A stretch of DNA of 64,000 nucleotides, from NCBI RefSeq assembly GCF_007095465.1, contig NZ_SDGL01000002.1:62001-126000 (forward strand), given 5' to 3'. The position numbers and the translations under genes are program-made. Each line of letters starts with the position of its first letter. Positions within the stretch are counted from its first letter, which is position 1. The notes under the pieces are model-generated. The model was not told the DNA's origin, made no database searches, and saw only the letters and a list, made by a program, of their open reading frames with translations. This DNA is from Lactobacillus mulieris. GTDB lineage: Bacteria > Bacillota > Bacilli > Lactobacillales > Lactobacillaceae. This document shows positions 9,460 to 20,542 of this stretch, piece after piece.

Positions 9460-9753
9460 CTACTTATCTAACTTAACGGTCATTGAACGTAAAACTTGGT
9501 TGTCGATTCTTGAAAGACGACCAAATTCATCGACTGCTTTAGCATCTTCTGCAGTGAAAGTCATAATGTGGTAAGTACCTTCACGATACTTGTTGATTTC
9601 GTATGCAAAACGACGCTTGCCCCAGTCTTTTGATTCAACCATTGTAGCACCGTTATCAGCGATAACTTTATCGTATTTATCAACAACGGCTTTCTTTGCT
9701 TCATCATCAATATCAGGCTTGATAATGTAAGTTACTTCATACTTGGTTGTCAT
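9460..9753 (-). CDS. rpsF: 30S ribosomal protein S6
   Basis: The 97-residue partner of S18 carries the family core [17 protein letters not shown] and [17 protein letters not shown]. It is first in the rpsF-ssb-rpsR operon with a GGAGGTGC ribosome site. The leader is ~85 bases. An S6:S18-binding leader element is known in many bacteria, but I could not pick out its CCG-loop signature here. Confidence 0.98.
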   Translation of the reverse strand: MTTKYEVTYIIKPDIDDEAKKAVVDKYDKVIADNGATMVESKDWGKRRFAYEINKYREGTYHIMTFTAEDAKAVDEFGRLSRIDNQVLRSMTVKLDK

Positions 9754-9842
9754 TGACTATTGCACCTCCTTCTGGACTAAATGGTTCTTACTAAATGTTT
9801 AAGAACAAGGAGTAATCGAAAAAATATTACTCACAGTTCATC

Positions 9843-9871
9843 ATTCTAGCACAGAACAAAAAAATTACCAA
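9843..9871 (-). promoter_or_regulatory. Promoter of rpsF-ssb-rpsR
   Basis: On the minus strand TTGGTA (9866-9871), 17 bases, TAGAAT (9843-9848) preceded by TG one base upstream (extended -10). The -35 box lies in the 3' arm of the gyrA terminator and the T run of that terminator forms part of the spacer. Confidence 0.75.
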
Positions 9872-9939
9872 ACTTTTTATACGTGATCCTGATAGTTTTT
9901 TCTATCACTAATTAGATACACCAAAAAGTTGGTAATTTT
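9857..9939 (-). terminator. Long terminator hairpin after gyrA
   Basis: Arms at 9923-9939 and 9861-9878 pair over ~17 bases with one bulge and enclose an inner hairpin GATAG-TTTTTT-CTATC (9891-9906); TTTTTTT follows on the minus strand. Confidence 0.75.
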
Positions 9940-9957
9940 ATTTTTTATTCAAAAATT

Positions 9958-12435
9958 TTATTCTTCAGATTTAGAATTTTCGTCTTGATCTTCTGTATCA
10001 TCATCTTCATTAGGAACTGCGGTCAAACTTGCGACACTATCGCCTTCGCCTAACTTAATCAAGCGTACACCCATAGTTGCTCTACCAGTTTGTGAGACAT
10101 CCTCAGTCTTAAATCTGATCATAATTCCATCAGTGGTAATTAGCATGATATCAGTTGTACCATCAACCACAGTCATCCCGGCAAGTGGGCCATTCTTCTT
10201 ACCTAACTTGGTCGTTAAAATACCTTTACCGCCACGACCCTTAATTGGGTATTCACTAACAGCCGTCCGCTTACCATAACCATTTTCAGAGATTACTAAG
10301 ACTTCTGCACCTGGCTTAAGCACTTCACTGCCGACAACATAGTCATTTTCACGCAAGTTAATTCCGCGAACTCCGGCAGCTGATCGTCCCATTACACGAA
10401 CATCACTTTCTTTGAAGCTAGCTGCATAACCCATGTGAGTGCCAATAATAATATTTTGCTTGCCATCAGTAGTTAAAACGTTACTTAATTCGTCCCCATC
10501 GCGTAAAGTCAAAGCAATTAACCCTGAATTACGGATATTGCTAAATTCTTCAACACTAGTCCGCTTAACAACACCCATCTTAGTAATAAAGAACAAGTTT
10601 CCATCTTCATGCCCTTCAGGAACATTAATCATAGCTTGAATCTTTTCACCTTTATCAAGTTGAAGCAAGTTAATAATTGGTAATCCTTTAGCGGTTCTGC
10701 TATATTCAGGAATCTCATAAGCTTTCTTAGAATATACTTTACCCTTATTAGTAAAGAACAATAAGTAATCATGCGTACTTGAGTATGTTAAGCGTTCAAT
10801 AAAGTCATCATCTTGCACACCCATACCCTTAATTCCACGACCACCACGATTTTGAGTTCTAAATTCACTAACTGGCATCCGCTTAATATAGCCATTATGA
10901 GTTAAAGTCAAAAGCACATTTTGCTTTTCAATTAAATCTTCATCTTCAATTGAAACAACTTCACTAGCTGTAATCTCAGTTCTTCTATCATCACCAAAAC
11001 GTTTTTGAATATCAAGTAATTCAGTATAGATAATATGATCAATTCGTTCAGGCTTGGCCAAAATATCCTTGTAGTCAGCAATTTTGACTAATAAGTCTTG
11101 ATATTCTTGTTCTACTTTATCACGTTCTAATCCTGTCAAACGAACTAGTCGCATATCCAAGATAGCTTGCGCTTGCTTATCATCTAGTTCAAAGCGTGAA
11201 ATCAAAGTTGCCTTAGCAATATCGCTTGATTCAGAATTACGAATAATATTAACAATTTCATCAATATGATCTAAGGCAATTCTTAATCCTTCTAGAATAT
11301 GAGCACGAGCTTCTGCCTTATCTAATTCAAACTTAGTTCTACGTCTTACAACGTCTTCTTGGTGATCAAGATAGTATTGGAGCATTTGTTTCAAAGTTAA
11401 GAAGTGTGGTGCTCCGTTAACAATTGCTACCATGTTCATTCCGAAGTTAGTTTGCATTTGGGTTTCTTTAAATAGATTGTTCAAAACCACGCTAGCACTA
11501 GCATCACGACGAATATCAATTGTAATTCTCATCCCATGACGGTCTGATTCATCACGGACTCCAGTAATTCCATCAATTACTTTGTCCCGTGCTAATTCTG
11601 CAATTTTTTGTACCAACATTGCCTTATTAACCATAAATGGAATTTCGGTAACGATAATTCTTTCACGGCCACTCTTTTCTTCTTCAATGTTAGTTTTTGC
11701 ACGTACAACAACATTGCCTTTTCCGCTTTCATAAGCGTGCAAGATTCCACTTCGGCCCATAATTACCCCACCAGTTGGGAAGTCAGGTCCTGGTATTACC
11801 TTCATCAAATCCATTGTAGTTGCGTCTGGATTTTTCATTAAAAGATGTAGGCCTGAAATAACTTCAGACAAGTTATGAGGTGGAATATTAGTTGTCATAC
11901 CAACAGCGATACCACTAGCACCATTAACTAATAAACTAGGAATTCTAGCAGGCAATACTAATGGTTCGTTTTCAGTATCATCATAGTTTCTTTGCCAATC
12001 AATTGTATTTTTATTAATATCACGGAGCATTTCTAGAGCAATTTTACTCATTCTAGCTTCGGTATAACGCATAGCTGCTGGGCGGTCACCATCGACTGAC
12101 CCAAAGTTACCGTGACCGTCAATTAACATATAACGGTAACTAAAATCTTGCGCCATGTGTGCCATTGCTTCATAAATTGAGGAGTCACCGTGTGGGTGGA
12201 ACTTACCCATAACTTCCCCAACAATTCTGGCACTCTTTTTGTATGGCTTATCAGGAGTAACTCCTAATTCATTCATTCCATAAAGAATCCGCCGTTGCAC
12301 AGGTTTCATTCCATCGCGAACATCAGGTAAAGCCCGAGCAACAATAACACTCATTGCGTAGTCAAGGAAAGAGCTACGCATAGTATGAGTTAAATCGACA
12401 TTTCTAATTCTGCGATCTTGACCTTGATTATCCAT
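9958..12435 (-). CDS. gyrA: DNA gyrase subunit A
   Basis: This is the breakage-reunion subunit of gyrase (A2B2), which introduces negative supercoils. The 825 residues show the N-terminal [22 protein letters not shown], the catalytic tyrosine in [12 protein letters not shown] (~120), and a C-terminal beta-pinwheel with the gyrase-specific box QNRGGRG, which separates it from ParC. The quinolone-determining segment reads [11 protein letters not shown], with Ser and Glu at the positions equivalent to E. coli 83 and 87, so no typical resistance substitution. The acidic tail ([16 protein letters not shown]) is common in the family. It follows gyrB by 11 bases. Confidence 0.98.
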   Translation of the reverse strand: MDNQGQDRRIRNVDLTHTMRSSFLDYAMSVIVARALPDVRDGMKPVQRRILYGMNELGVTPDKPYKKSARIVGEVMGKFHPHGDSSIYEAMAHMAQDFSYRYMLIDGHGNFGSVDGDRPAAMRYTEARMSKIALEMLRDINKNTIDWQRNYDDTENEPLVLPARIPSLLVNGASGIAVGMTTNIPPHNLSEVISGLHLLMKNPDATTMDLMKVIPGPDFPTGGVIMGRSGILHAYESGKGNVVVRAKTNIEEEKSGRERIIVTEIPFMVNKAMLVQKIAELARDKVIDGITGVRDESDRHGMRITIDIRRDASASVVLNNLFKETQMQTNFGMNMVAIVNGAPHFLTLKQMLQYYLDHQEDVVRRRTKFELDKAEARAHILEGLRIALDHIDEIVNIIRNSESSDIAKATLISRFELDDKQAQAILDMRLVRLTGLERDKVEQEYQDLLVKIADYKDILAKPERIDHIIYTELLDIQKRFGDDRRTEITASEVVSIEDEDLIEKQNVLLTLTHNGYIKRMPVSEFRTQNRGGRGIKGMGVQDDDFIERLTYSSTHDYLLFFTNKGKVYSKKAYEIPEYSRTAKGLPIINLLQLDKGEKIQAMINVPEGHEDGNLFFITKMGVVKRTSVEEFSNIRNSGLIALTLRDGDELSNVLTTDGKQNIIIGTHMGYAASFKESDVRVMGRSAAGVRGINLRENDYVVGSEVLKPGAEVLVISENGYGKRTAVSEYPIKGRGGKGILTTKLGKKNGPLAGMTVVDGTTDIMLITTDGIMIRFKTEDVSQTGRATMGVRLIKLGEGDSVASLTAVPNEDDDTEDQDENSKSEE

Positions 12436-12446
12436 CTAGCTCCTCC

Positions 12447-14402
12447 TTATGCATCCAAGTTTTCAACATATTTAGCATTCTTAGTAATAAAGTCACGTCG
12501 TGGTCCAACTTCATTACCCATTAACATTTCAAAAACTGCATCAGCATCTTCAGCATACGCTGGATCAACACGGTCAAGTCTTCTGTTTTCAGGGTCCATA
12601 GTGGTTTCCCACAATTGATCAGCTGACATCTCACCTAACCCCTTGTAACGTTGAACAGTTGGCTTAGGACTTGGTTGAAGAGAACCTAAGTAATCGTGTA
12701 ATTCTTCGTCACTATCAAGATACTTTATAATTTTGCCTTGTTTTACTTGGTAAAGAGGTGGACGAGCAATATAAACATATCCTGCCTTAATCATTGGCTT
12801 CATGTAGCGGTAGAACAATGTTAAAAGCAAAGTTCTAATGTGGGCACCATCGACATCGGCATCAGTCATAATAATTAACTTATGATAACGCGCTTTTTTA
12901 ACATCAAAATCAGCTCCAAATCCTGTTCCTAAGGCCGTGAACAAGGTTCTAATTTCTTGGTTAGCTAAAATTCGATCCATTGAGGCCTTTTCAACGTTCA
13001 AAATCTTACCTCTGATTGGCAAAATAGCTTGCGTCAATCTTGAACGTCCCTGCTTTGCAGAACCACCAGCAGAGTCCCCTTCGACGATAAATAATTCTGA
13101 AATTTCTGGATCGTTACTAGTATTATCGGCCAATTTTCCAGGTAAGTTAGCAATTTCAAGGCCTGACTTCTTCCGAGTGACTTCACGAGCACGTTTAGCT
13201 GCTATTCTAGCTTTTTCAGCTAATTGCCCTTTTTCAACTATTTTTCGACCAACACTAGGGTTTTCTAGTAAGAATTTACTAAAAGCTTCAGAAAAAGCCT
13301 TATCTACCGCAGCTCTTGCATCTGAATTACCTAATTTGGTTTTTGTTTGACCTTCAAACTGTGGGTTAGGGTGCTTAATTGAAATAACTGCAGTCATTCC
13401 TTCACGAATATCTTCACCAGATAGGTTAGTATCGCTATCTTTAAAGATTTTGGCCTTACGTGCATAATCATTAATTACCCTAGTCAAAGCAGTCTTAAAA
13501 CCAGCTTCATGCATCCCACCTTCGTAGGTATGAATATTGTTGGCAAAAGTCATCATAGTGGTTTTATAACCAGTAGTATATTGCAAAGCGACTTCAACAT
13601 TAATACCATCATAGTCACCTTCAACATAAACTGGTGTATCAAACAACTTTTCTTCTTTTTTATCTAAAAAGGCTACGTACTCTTTAATTCCGCCTTCGTA
13701 ATGGTAGACATCTGTTTCAGCTGAGCTTTTACGTTTATCGGTAAAAGTTAACTTGAGCCCTTTATTCAAGAAGGCCAATTCTTGAATTCTCTTTTTCAAA
13801 ATTTTGTCGTCAAAAACAATAGTTTCAGTAAAGATATCGGGATCTGGGTAAAAATGCACTATTGTTCCGTGTTGTCCTGGATCAACAGTACCAATTTGCT
13901 TCAATTCATGTTTTACTCGGCCGTGATCAAAATCAATAAAGTATTTTTTGCCATCACGCATAACCGTTACTTCAACTTTAGTGGATAAGGCGTTTACTAC
14001 TGAAGCACCTACACCGTGTAACCCACCAGATACCTTGTATCCGCCACCGCCAAATTTACCACCAGCGTGCAAAACAGTATAAACAGTTTCAACTGCAGGA
14101 CGGCCTGTTTTTTCTTGAATATCAACTGGAATACCACGACCATCATCTTGTACAGTTACACTGCCATCTTCTTCAACAGTAACCTCAATTTTAGTCGCAA
14201 AGCCGGCTAAACATTCATCGATACCGTTATCAATGATTTCCCAAACTAAGTGGTGTAAACCTTGAGAACTGGTAGATCCGATATACATCCCTGGTCTTTT
14301 TCTTACGGCTTCTAGTCCACCAAGAACTTGGATTTGACTGGCATTATACTTATCTGCTTCTTTTTCGTATTCTTTGACATCTTTCATTTTGTCATCTGCC
14401 AT
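12447..14402 (-). CDS. gyrB: DNA gyrase subunit B
   Basis: The ATPase subunit of gyrase, 651 residues. GHKL ATPase motifs: IDNGIDE (~50), DDGRGIP (~82) and [12 protein letters not shown] (~125). The TOPRIM domain has EGDSAGGSA (~440) and DADVDGAHI (~515), and the C-terminal RYKGLGEMS closes it. It is co-transcribed with recF upstream (gap 2 bases) and gyrA downstream. Confidence 0.98.
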   Translation of the reverse strand: MADDKMKDVKEYEKEADKYNASQIQVLGGLEAVRKRPGMYIGSTSSQGLHHLVWEIIDNGIDECLAGFATKIEVTVEEDGSVTVQDDGRGIPVDIQEKTGRPAVETVYTVLHAGGKFGGGGYKVSGGLHGVGASVVNALSTKVEVTVMRDGKKYFIDFDHGRVKHELKQIGTVDPGQHGTIVHFYPDPDIFTETIVFDDKILKKRIQELAFLNKGLKLTFTDKRKSSAETDVYHYEGGIKEYVAFLDKKEEKLFDTPVYVEGDYDGINVEVALQYTTGYKTTMMTFANNIHTYEGGMHEAGFKTALTRVINDYARKAKIFKDSDTNLSGEDIREGMTAVISIKHPNPQFEGQTKTKLGNSDARAAVDKAFSEAFSKFLLENPSVGRKIVEKGQLAEKARIAAKRAREVTRKKSGLEIANLPGKLADNTSNDPEISELFIVEGDSAGGSAKQGRSRLTQAILPIRGKILNVEKASMDRILANQEIRTLFTALGTGFGADFDVKKARYHKLIIMTDADVDGAHIRTLLLTLFYRYMKPMIKAGYVYIARPPLYQVKQGKIIKYLDSDEELHDYLGSLQPSPKPTVQRYKGLGEMSADQLWETTMDPENRRLDRVDPAYAEDADAVFEMLMGNEVGPRRDFITKNAKYVENLDA

Positions 14403-14404
14403 TA

Positions 14405-15529
14405 TTAATCGTCTCCTTCACTGATAACTCCGGCTTTTAATCTAAAAATCTTAGGCGTTTTTACTATTTCCCAGGAAATACCTTCTAAATCTGTAGTGGT
14501 AATAAAAGTTTGAGTCTTTCCATGGATGTAATTTAGTAAAGCTGACTGTCTTGTGTGGTCAAGCTCACTCATTACATCATCCAAAAGTAATGTAGGGTAT
14601 TCTCCTGTAATTTGATGAATTAGCTGAATTTCAGCCAATTTTAAGCTTAAAGCAATTGTTCTTTGTTGGCCTTGTGAGGCATATAAATGGGCATCTTTTT
14701 TATCTAACAAAAATTGCAAGTCATCACGATGTGGCCCGGCTAATGTTGTACCAGTTCTAATTTCTCCAGCTTCATTTTTCTTAAAGCATGCTAACACTTC
14801 ATGATAAATACTTTCACTTGATGTTTGCCCAGAAGTCAAAGTAACTGATGGGTTATAAACCACTTCTAACCGCTCTTTTTCATTACTAATAGCTGCATAA
14901 GCCTCTTTGGCATACTCACTTAAATAAGCTAAGTATTTTAACCGTCTAGAAATTATTTCGGCTGCAAGACCAGCTAATTGATCTGATAAAACTTCTAAAA
15001 AAACTTTATCCTTACTTTTTCCATTTGCTAACTGCTTCAAATAATTATTTTTTTGTTGCAAAACTTGTCGATATTGACTTGAAAAATATAAATACTCTGG
15101 ATTTATCTGTCCAAATTCTAAATCCATAAACCTTCTTCGCAAGCTAGGCGCTCCTTTTACCAAGGCTAAATCTTCTGGTGAAAATAAAATTGCGTTTAAT
15201 TGACCAACATAGCGTGATAGCTTACTTTGTTCAATTCTATTTATCCAAGCTTTTTTTCCTTTAGTATTGATTCGAACCTGTAAATCAGTTTCTACCTGAC
15301 TTTTAACCACATGTCCTGATAAAATTGCGGCTTTTTGACCAAAGCGAATCAACTCTTTATCACTATTAGTTCTATGTGATCTAGTCAATGCTAAAAAATA
15401 AACGGCTTCTAATAAATTCGTTTTTCCTTGAGCATTTTGTCCGATAAATATATTTACATTTGGAGAAAAATCCGTTTCAAGTTCTTCAAAATTACGCCAA
15501 TTTTGCAATTTGAGTTGTTTTAAATACAT
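14405..15529 (-). CDS. recF: DNA replication and repair protein RecF
   Basis: An SMC-like ATPase that loads RecA at gaps with RecO and RecR. The 374 residues include Walker [14 protein letters not shown] (~30-42), the signature [17 protein letters not shown] (~300) and Walker [12 protein letters not shown] (~330). It lies 2 bases after yaaA and 2 bases before gyrB, the conserved Firmicute origin order. Confidence 0.97.
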   Translation of the reverse strand: MYLKQLKLQNWRNFEELETDFSPNVNIFIGQNAQGKTNLLEAVYFLALTRSHRTNSDKELIRFGQKAAILSGHVVKSQVETDLQVRINTKGKKAWINRIEQSKLSRYVGQLNAILFSPEDLALVKGAPSLRRRFMDLEFGQINPEYLYFSSQYRQVLQQKNNYLKQLANGKSKDKVFLEVLSDQLAGLAAEIISRRLKYLAYLSEYAKEAYAAISNEKERLEVVYNPSVTLTSGQTSSESIYHEVLACFKKNEAGEIRTGTTLAGPHRDDLQFLLDKKDAHLYASQGQQRTIALSLKLAEIQLIHQITGEYPTLLLDDVMSELDHTRQSALLNYIHGKTQTFITTTDLEGISWEIVKTPKIFRLKAGVISEGDD

Positions 15530-15531
15530 CT

Positions 15532-15747
15532 CTATTCAAACTTATAAATCTGCCCTTGTACTTCTACTTCATCACCAACATGAATTTTTTTACCACGTCG
15601 ATTTTCTTCTTGACCATTCAATATTACAGGGCTTTCTGCCAGAAACCATTTTGCTTGACCACCAGAGCCAACATAGGTTTCCTCTTTTAGAAACTGTCCT
15701 AGAGTGATAAATTCACCTTTTATTTTGAAAATTTTTATTTTACTCAC
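15532..15747 (-). CDS. yaaA: S4-domain RNA-binding protein YaaA/RlbA
   Basis: This 71-residue protein is almost entirely an S4-like fold: [44 protein letters not shown]. The family binds RNA, possibly in ribosome maturation. The start is GTG at 15747. It heads the yaaA-recF-gyrB-gyrA operon. Confidence 0.9.
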   Translation of the reverse strand: MSKIKIFKIKGEFITLGQFLKEETYVGSGGQAKWFLAESPVILNGQEENRRGKKIHVGDEVEVQGQIYKFE

Positions 15748-15771
15748 CTCAAACCTTACTATTACTTATAT

Positions 15772-15800
15772 ATTATAAGCGTTTCACGATACAAAAACAA
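15772..15800 (-). promoter_or_regulatory. Promoter of yaaA-recF-gyrB-gyrA
   Basis: On the minus strand TTGTTT (15795-15800), a 17-base spacer and a perfect TATAAT (15772-15777), 24 bases before the yaaA start. Confidence 0.7.
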
Positions 15801-15912
15801 ACCTCTTCGCCCATATAAGCCGTTTTAAGCTTAATTTTTTTATAGTGTGTAAGTTATATTCAAATCACTAAACAGCTTCTTATTCTCTTAAAAAAGGCGT
15901 AAAACACTAAAT

Positions 15913-15946
15913 ATAAAAAAAAGAACACTTAAAGTGCTCTTTTTTT
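15913..15946 (-). terminator. Terminator of dnaA-dnaN
   Basis: Minus-strand stem AGAGCACTT / AAGTGTTCT with a very short loop, followed by TTTTTTTT. It separates dnaN from the yaaA operon. Confidence 0.85.
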
Positions 15947-15964
15947 ATTCCACTTTTTTAATTT

Positions 15965-17095
15965 TTAATAGGTTCTTACCGGAGTGATTAACTGAATAAA
16001 TTCAACATCTTCTTTTCCAGGTACTACAGTAAATGGACGAAGTGGTTCAGTAAAGTTCATGATAACTGTATCTGTAATTGAAGCACGTAAAGCAGCTTGC
16101 AAATAGTCTGGATTGAAAGAAATTTCCAAATTTTGACCCGTAATTTGCTTAGCCCAAGGCTTTTCTTCTACTGTACCAATTTCTGGTGAATCACCTTCTA
16201 ATTGAGCTACTCCATTTTCAGTATCTAGTGTTAACTTCACAACGTTATTTCTACCTGCATGTGTCAACAAACTTACGCGATCAAGAGCTTGTGACAAACT
16301 AGCACGATCAAATTCAGCTGTGGTAGTGCTAGTAGTTGGCAACAAACGATCTGTATCAGGGTAAGTACCTTCAAGTAAACGTGAGTAAAATGATACATTT
16401 CCAATTACAAATAAAACTTGGTTATCTCCTGGATTTACAGTTACTTTTGGATCTTGATCTCCAATAATTCTAGATAATTCAACTAAACTTTTACCTGGGA
16501 TAATTAAGTCAGCTTCTACTTGAGGTCCATTTTCTAAATCAATTATTCTTTGTGATAACCGATGTGAATCAGTTGCAACAGCCTTTATCTTGGCTTGGTT
16601 AAAGACAAAGTGAACCCCTGTTAAAATGGGGCGACTTTCTTGAGTGGATACTGCAAAATTAGTTTCGTTAATAATTTCTCTAAATGTTTTACCAGAAATT
16701 TCAAATGCTGTCTCAGATGCAATTTCAGGCAAACGTGGATAGTTATTAGCATCTAAACCATTAATAGTAAATTCACTATTTTCAGATGAAATTTGAGTTT
16801 GTAAACCTTCTTTTACTTCAAAACTAAAATCCTTACCAGGTAACTTTTTGATAATTTCGTTAAAAAAGCGTGCTGGTAAAACGATAGATCCAGTTGATTC
16901 TACTGTTAAATCAGCACTGACTGGTATTTTAATTTCAATTGAAATATCTGTATCACTACCAGTTAAAACAAGTTCTTCATTGGATAAATCAACTTTTATT
17001 CCGCTAAGAATTGGAATAGTTGCCCGTGAAGATATTGCTCGCATAACATTGTTTAAATTATCAAGAAACAAATTACGATTAATTGTAAATTTCAT
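15965..17095 (-). CDS. dnaN: DNA polymerase III beta clamp
   Basis: The sliding clamp tethers polymerase III to DNA. It has 376 residues from MKFTINRNLFLDNLNN; an ATG 10 codons upstream (17125) lacks a ribosome site, while GGAGGATATT precedes 17095. Three clamp repeats are recognisable, ending FTVVPGKEDVEFIQLITPVRTY. It follows dnaA across an intergenic segment that carries origin elements. Confidence 0.97.
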   Translation of the reverse strand: MKFTINRNLFLDNLNNVMRAISSRATIPILSGIKVDLSNEELVLTGSDTDISIEIKIPVSADLTVESTGSIVLPARFFNEIIKKLPGKDFSFEVKEGLQTQISSENSEFTINGLDANNYPRLPEIASETAFEISGKTFREIINETNFAVSTQESRPILTGVHFVFNQAKIKAVATDSHRLSQRIIDLENGPQVEADLIIPGKSLVELSRIIGDQDPKVTVNPGDNQVLFVIGNVSFYSRLLEGTYPDTDRLLPTTSTTTAEFDRASLSQALDRVSLLTHAGRNNVVKLTLDTENGVAQLEGDSPEIGTVEEKPWAKQITGQNLEISFNPDYLQAALRASITDTVIMNFTEPLRPFTVVPGKEDVEFIQLITPVRTY

Positions 17096-17260
17096 AATAT
17101 CCTCCTGAGAGTTCTTTATATTCATATTTATATTTATAAATAGTAGTCGTAGTAGGGCCTGTTAATTTTGTTGAAAACTAACCTTAACCCTTAAAATAAC
17201 GGAATCGGTGCGGTGAAAAAGCTGTGGAAAGTTTTTTGACTTATCCACATTTTATCAGCA
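17096..17260. other. oriC: oriC, dnaA-dnaN intergenic part with DnaA boxes, DnaA-trio-like element and AT-rich unwinding stretch
   Basis: A consensus DnaA box TTATCCACA lies at 17241-17249 and a looser one (CTTTCCACA on the minus strand) at 17223-17231. Read on the minus strand, a GC patch (17155-17159) is followed by CTACTACGACTACTA (17141-17155) and then 25 bases made almost only of A and T (17116-17140). This order matches the BUS design described for Bacillus subtilis (boxes, GC patch, DnaA-trios, AT-rich unwinding). Here ~80 bases separate the clear boxes from the trios, more than in Bacillus. Confidence 0.8.
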
Positions 17261-18628
17261 CTAGCGATCTAGAAGTTGTTTTAATTCATAGACGGCTGAT
17301 TTTATTTCTGCATCAGTTCGAATATCTTTTTCAATTTTTTCGTAGGCATGCATAACTGTAGTATGATCCTTACCACCAAATTCTTGGCCTATTTTTGGCA
17401 AACTAGCATCTGTTAAATCACGGGATAAATACATTGCTATTTGCCGAGGTACAACAATTTGGCGAACACGCTTTTTACCCTTTAGCTCATTAACCGTTGT
17501 TTGGAAGTAATTGGCAACCACTTCTTGAATCTTTGATATTTGTAGTCCACGACTTTTTTGAACTAATTTTAAATCAGTCAGTGCGTCACGAGCTAAATTT
17601 ACATTAATATCTGCTTTTTCAATTGTGGCATGAGCTTGAACTTTTACTAATGCTCCTTCAAGTTCACGAATATTAGTTGAAACTTGTGAAGCTATGTAAT
17701 CAAGGGTGTCATCGTCAATTACTAAACCTTCAGATTCGGCTTTTTTCCTTAAAATAGCAATACGTGTTTCCAAATCTGGCGGTGTAATTTCTACTTGTAG
17801 GCCCCAAGCAAAGCGTGAAACCAAACGCTCAGAAAGATCTGGGATTTCTGTTGGTAAACGATCAGAAGTCATGACAATTTGCTTTTGATCGTTGTAGAGC
17901 GTTTCAAAGGTATGGAAGAATTCTTCCTGAATACCTTCTTTTTTAGCGAAAAATTGAATATCGTCAACTAACAGCAAGTCAGCGGTTCTGTATTTTTCGC
18001 GAAATTCATCTTGGGTTTTATTTTTTATTGAATTAATGAAATCATTAACGAAAGTTTCACTTTGAATGTACACTACTTTAGCATTAGGTCGCTCACAAAG
18101 CATTTGATGTCCAATAGCTTGCATTAAGTGAGTTTTCCCTAAACCTACGCCCCCAAAAATAAATAGTGGGTTGTAAAAACTACCTGGATTATCGGCAACG
18201 GCAAGAGCGGCCCCTTCAGCTAATTTGTTGCCTTCACCTTGAACGAAAGTATCAAAAGTATACTTTTCGTTTAATTGTAAATTTTTAGCAACAAAATCAT
18301 CTTTTACAGGACTAACACTGCGTTCCGGTACTTTTTTTGGAGGTTGTGGTGCTTTAAAGCGTTCAGTAGGTTCATCGCCATCAACTTCAAAAATAGGTAA
18401 AACTTCAAAATTTCCATAAGCATAAGCTGTTTGGATTAACTTTGTAGAAAGGTTAGCTTCCCAATAACCTTTGGCAATAGGATTTTTAACGGCAATGACT
18501 AATTCATTTGTTTCTTTATTATAAGAAACAGGTTTTGTGTTTTTGAACCAGGCATTATATGCGACCTCGTTGTATTCTTGGCGCATTTGTTTGTTAAAGT
18601 AATCCCAAAATTTCTGTAAATCGAACAC
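17261..18628 (-). CDS. dnaA: Chromosomal replication initiator DnaA
   Basis: The AAA+ initiator binds DnaA boxes and opens the origin. The 455 residues comprise domain I (~1-85), a short domain II, the AAA+ domain with Walker A GGVGLGKTHLMQA (~158-170) and Walker B LLLVDDIQFF (~220), and the DNA-binding domain IV ending with the signature GKDHTTVMHAYEKIEKDI. Boxes on both sides imply autoregulation. It is co-directional with dnaN. Confidence 0.98.
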   Translation of the reverse strand: MFDLQKFWDYFNKQMRQEYNEVAYNAWFKNTKPVSYNKETNELVIAVKNPIAKGYWEANLSTKLIQTAYAYGNFEVLPIFEVDGDEPTERFKAPQPPKKVPERSVSPVKDDFVAKNLQLNEKYTFDTFVQGEGNKLAEGAALAVADNPGSFYNPLFIFGGVGLGKTHLMQAIGHQMLCERPNAKVVYIQSETFVNDFINSIKNKTQDEFREKYRTADLLLVDDIQFFAKKEGIQEEFFHTFETLYNDQKQIVMTSDRLPTEIPDLSERLVSRFAWGLQVEITPPDLETRIAILRKKAESEGLVIDDDTLDYIASQVSTNIRELEGALVKVQAHATIEKADINVNLARDALTDLKLVQKSRGLQISKIQEVVANYFQTTVNELKGKKRVRQIVVPRQIAMYLSRDLTDASLPKIGQEFGGKDHTTVMHAYEKIEKDIRTDAEIKSAVYELKQLLDR

Positions 18629-19013
18629 AAAAAATTCCTCACTTTAATTGTAAAAACATAACATATTGTAGCATTGCTTAGAGAAGTTTTCCACAAGTGA
18701 ATAAAAGAAATTAAGAATTCACAGGTTGTGGAAAAATAAACAAAAAGTAATCCACATTTCTATCAAAAAAATAGATACTTTAAAGTTATTAACATACTAG
18801 ACTGTGTATAACTTTTCTTTGAAGTACAAAGCTTAGATGGCAATTTAAAAAACGTTATTCACATGCTGTGGATTTGTTTTTTAACAACTTGTTATTTGTG
18901 GAAAAGTGTGAGAAAAAGAATGTTAATATAAAAAAAGGACAAAAAAATTAGTAAAAATTTTCCACAAAAAAGATTTTTACTTTGAAAAAAATACTCCTTT
19001 TTATAAAAAGAAC
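18629..19013. other. oriC: oriC, upstream DnaA-box cluster
   Basis: The dnaA-rpmH gap is AT-rich and holds a cluster of DnaA boxes. Two match TTATNCACA exactly: 18855-18863 (plus) and 18803-18811 (minus). Near matches are TTTTCCACA at 18687-18695 and 18958-18966, TAATCCACA at 18748-18756, and on the minus strand sites at 18727-18735, 18867-18875 and 18897-18905. With the dnaA-dnaN boxes this makes a bipartite origin. I saw no gene in it. Confidence 0.85.
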
Positions 19014-19042
19014 TTGGTTTTTCGCGCTAAACATGCTATCCT
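19014..19042 (+). promoter_or_regulatory. Promoter of rpmH-rnpA
   Basis: TTGGTT (19014-19019), 17 bases, TATCCT (19037-19042) with an upstream TG (extended -10). It lies right next to the origin box cluster. Confidence 0.7.
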
Positions 19043-19093
19043 TAATAATAAATTGTGCTGTTAGCATTATAAAAAAATGGAGGTGCTAGACTA

Positions 19094-19234
19094 ATGACAA
19101 CTAAGAGAACTTACCAACCTAAGAAACGTCACCGTCAACGTGTACATGGTTTCATGAAACGGATGAGCACATCAAACGGCCGTAAGGTTTTAGCAAGACG
19201 CCGTGCAAAAGGTAGAAAAGTCTTATCTGCTTAA
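19094..19234 (+). CDS. rpmH: 50S ribosomal protein L34
   Basis: This 46-residue protein, very rich in Arg and Lys, starts [20 protein letters not shown] and contains the family block [19 protein letters not shown] precedes the ATG. It is the first plus-strand gene to the right of the origin, in the universal rpmH-rnpA-yidC order. Confidence 0.97.
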   Translation: MTTKRTYQPKKRHRQRVHGFMKRMSTSNGRKVLARRRAKGRKVLSA

Positions 19235-19260
19235 ACCACTGAATTTTCCAGTGGTTTTTT
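19234..19260 (+). terminator. Partial terminator between rpmH and rnpA
   Basis: Stem AACCACTG / CAGTGGTT with a T run, starting at the rpmH stop codon. It probably lets only part of the rpmH transcripts read into rnpA. Confidence 0.75.
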
Positions 19261-19287
19261 TAATGTTTGGATGGAATGTGAAGCACT

Positions 19288-19656
19288 TTGAAAAAGTCTT
19301 ATCGAGTAAAATCTGAAAAAGATTTTCAAACTGTTTTTAATAAGGGCGATTCAGTTGCTAATCGCGCCTTTGTTGTCTATAAGTTAATTCGCCCAGAAAA
19401 CAAACATTTTCGGGTAGGAATATCTGTAGGCAAGAAAGTAGGACATACGGCAGTAGTTAGAAATCGACTTAAACGTTACATCCGTGCGACACTTACTGAG
19501 GTAAAGGATGAAGTTGATGTAAAAGCTGATTTTTTAGTAATTACTCGTCCTTATGCTCGTAAGTTTACGATGGCTGAAGTTAAAAAGAATTTAATACATG
19601 CAATGACTTTGGCTAAGTTGATTAATCAGGATTCTGAAGAAAATGAAGGAATATAG
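19288..19656 (+). CDS. rnpA: Ribonuclease P protein component
   Basis: The protein subunit of RNase P, which matures tRNA 5' ends; 122 residues. Family motifs are [37 protein letters not shown] (the RNR region, split here for length) and [10 protein letters not shown]. The start is TTG at 19288: upstream ATG codons are out of frame or meet a stop at once. The gene overlaps the yidC ribosome site. Confidence 0.95.
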   Translation: MKKSYRVKSEKDFQTVFNKGDSVANRAFVVYKLIRPENKHFRVGISVGKKVGHTAVVRNRLKRYIRATLTEVKDEVDVKADFLVITRPYARKFTMAEVKKNLIHAMTLAKLINQDSEENEGI

Positions 19657-19657
19657 G

Positions 19658-20515
19658 ATGAAAGACATTTTAACGAAGAAAAATGTCAAGCGATTCATAG
19701 CCTTTTTGGCAGTGTTAACTATTGCAGTAGTGTTAACAGGTTGTGCTAATAATACAGGCAATGTGTCACATACAAGTGGTAGTTGGTGGGATCGCTACGT
19801 CATTTATTACTTTTCGCAATTTTTGCTTTGGTTAGCTGATTTATTAGGGAAGAATTATGGTTGGACAATTATCGTATTTACGATATTAGTTAGATTATTA
19901 CTCTTCCCACTTAATGCAATTTCAATTAAAAGTACGACTAAGCAACAACAGTTGCAACCAGAAATTGATAAATTGCGTGCTAAGTACCCAGGCAATGATG
20001 CTGAAAGTAGACAATTATTAAATGCCGAAACGCAAAAGCTCTATAAAGAGGCAGGAATTAATCCATATTTGGGTTGTTTTCCTATGCTTTTGCAATTGCC
20101 ATTCATGTTTGCCTTGTACCAAGCAATTTATTCAACTAAACAATTGCAAGATGGTACATTTCTTTGGATGAACTTAAGCAAGGCAGATCCATATTACGTT
20201 ATGCCGATTTTAGCAGCTGTATTTACATTTATGTCTTCTTATGTGGCACAAATGTCAGCCCCTGAATCATCTAGTCAAAGTATGACTAAAGCGATGATGT
20301 GGATTACACCATTGATTGTTGCTGTACCAGCTATTAGCTTCCCAACTGCGATTACACTTTATTGGGTAGTTTCAAGTATTTTCTCGGTAGTACAAACGTT
20401 TATTTTACAAAATCCGTTTAAGTATGCTCGAGAACAAGAAGCTAAAAAGCAAGCTGAAAAAGAACGTCAACGTAAGATTAGACGCGCTTATAAGAAATTA
20501 AATCGAAAAAAATAA
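19658..20515 (+). CDS. yidC: Membrane protein insertase YidC (SpoIIIJ/OxaA type), lipoprotein
   Basis: It inserts and folds membrane proteins with or without SecYEG. The 285 residues carry a lipoprotein signal ending VVLTGC (~25-30) and five membrane segments, with the conserved block GCFPMLLQLPFMFALYQAI and a basic C-terminal tail. The ATG at 19658, one base after the rnpA stop and 7 bases after GAAGGA, is preferred to 19643. The usual downstream jag gene is absent; mnmE follows. Confidence 0.95.
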   Translation: MKDILTKKNVKRFIAFLAVLTIAVVLTGCANNTGNVSHTSGSWWDRYVIYYFSQFLLWLADLLGKNYGWTIIVFTILVRLLLFPLNAISIKSTTKQQQLQPEIDKLRAKYPGNDAESRQLLNAETQKLYKEAGINPYLGCFPMLLQLPFMFALYQAIYSTKQLQDGTFLWMNLSKADPYYVMPILAAVFTFMSSYVAQMSAPESSSQSMTKAMMWITPLIVAVPAISFPTAITLYWVVSSIFSVVQTFILQNPFKYAREQEAKKQAEKERQRKIRRAYKKLNRKK

Positions 20516-20542
20516 ATCTAATTTTGGTTAGATAAAGTAGTG

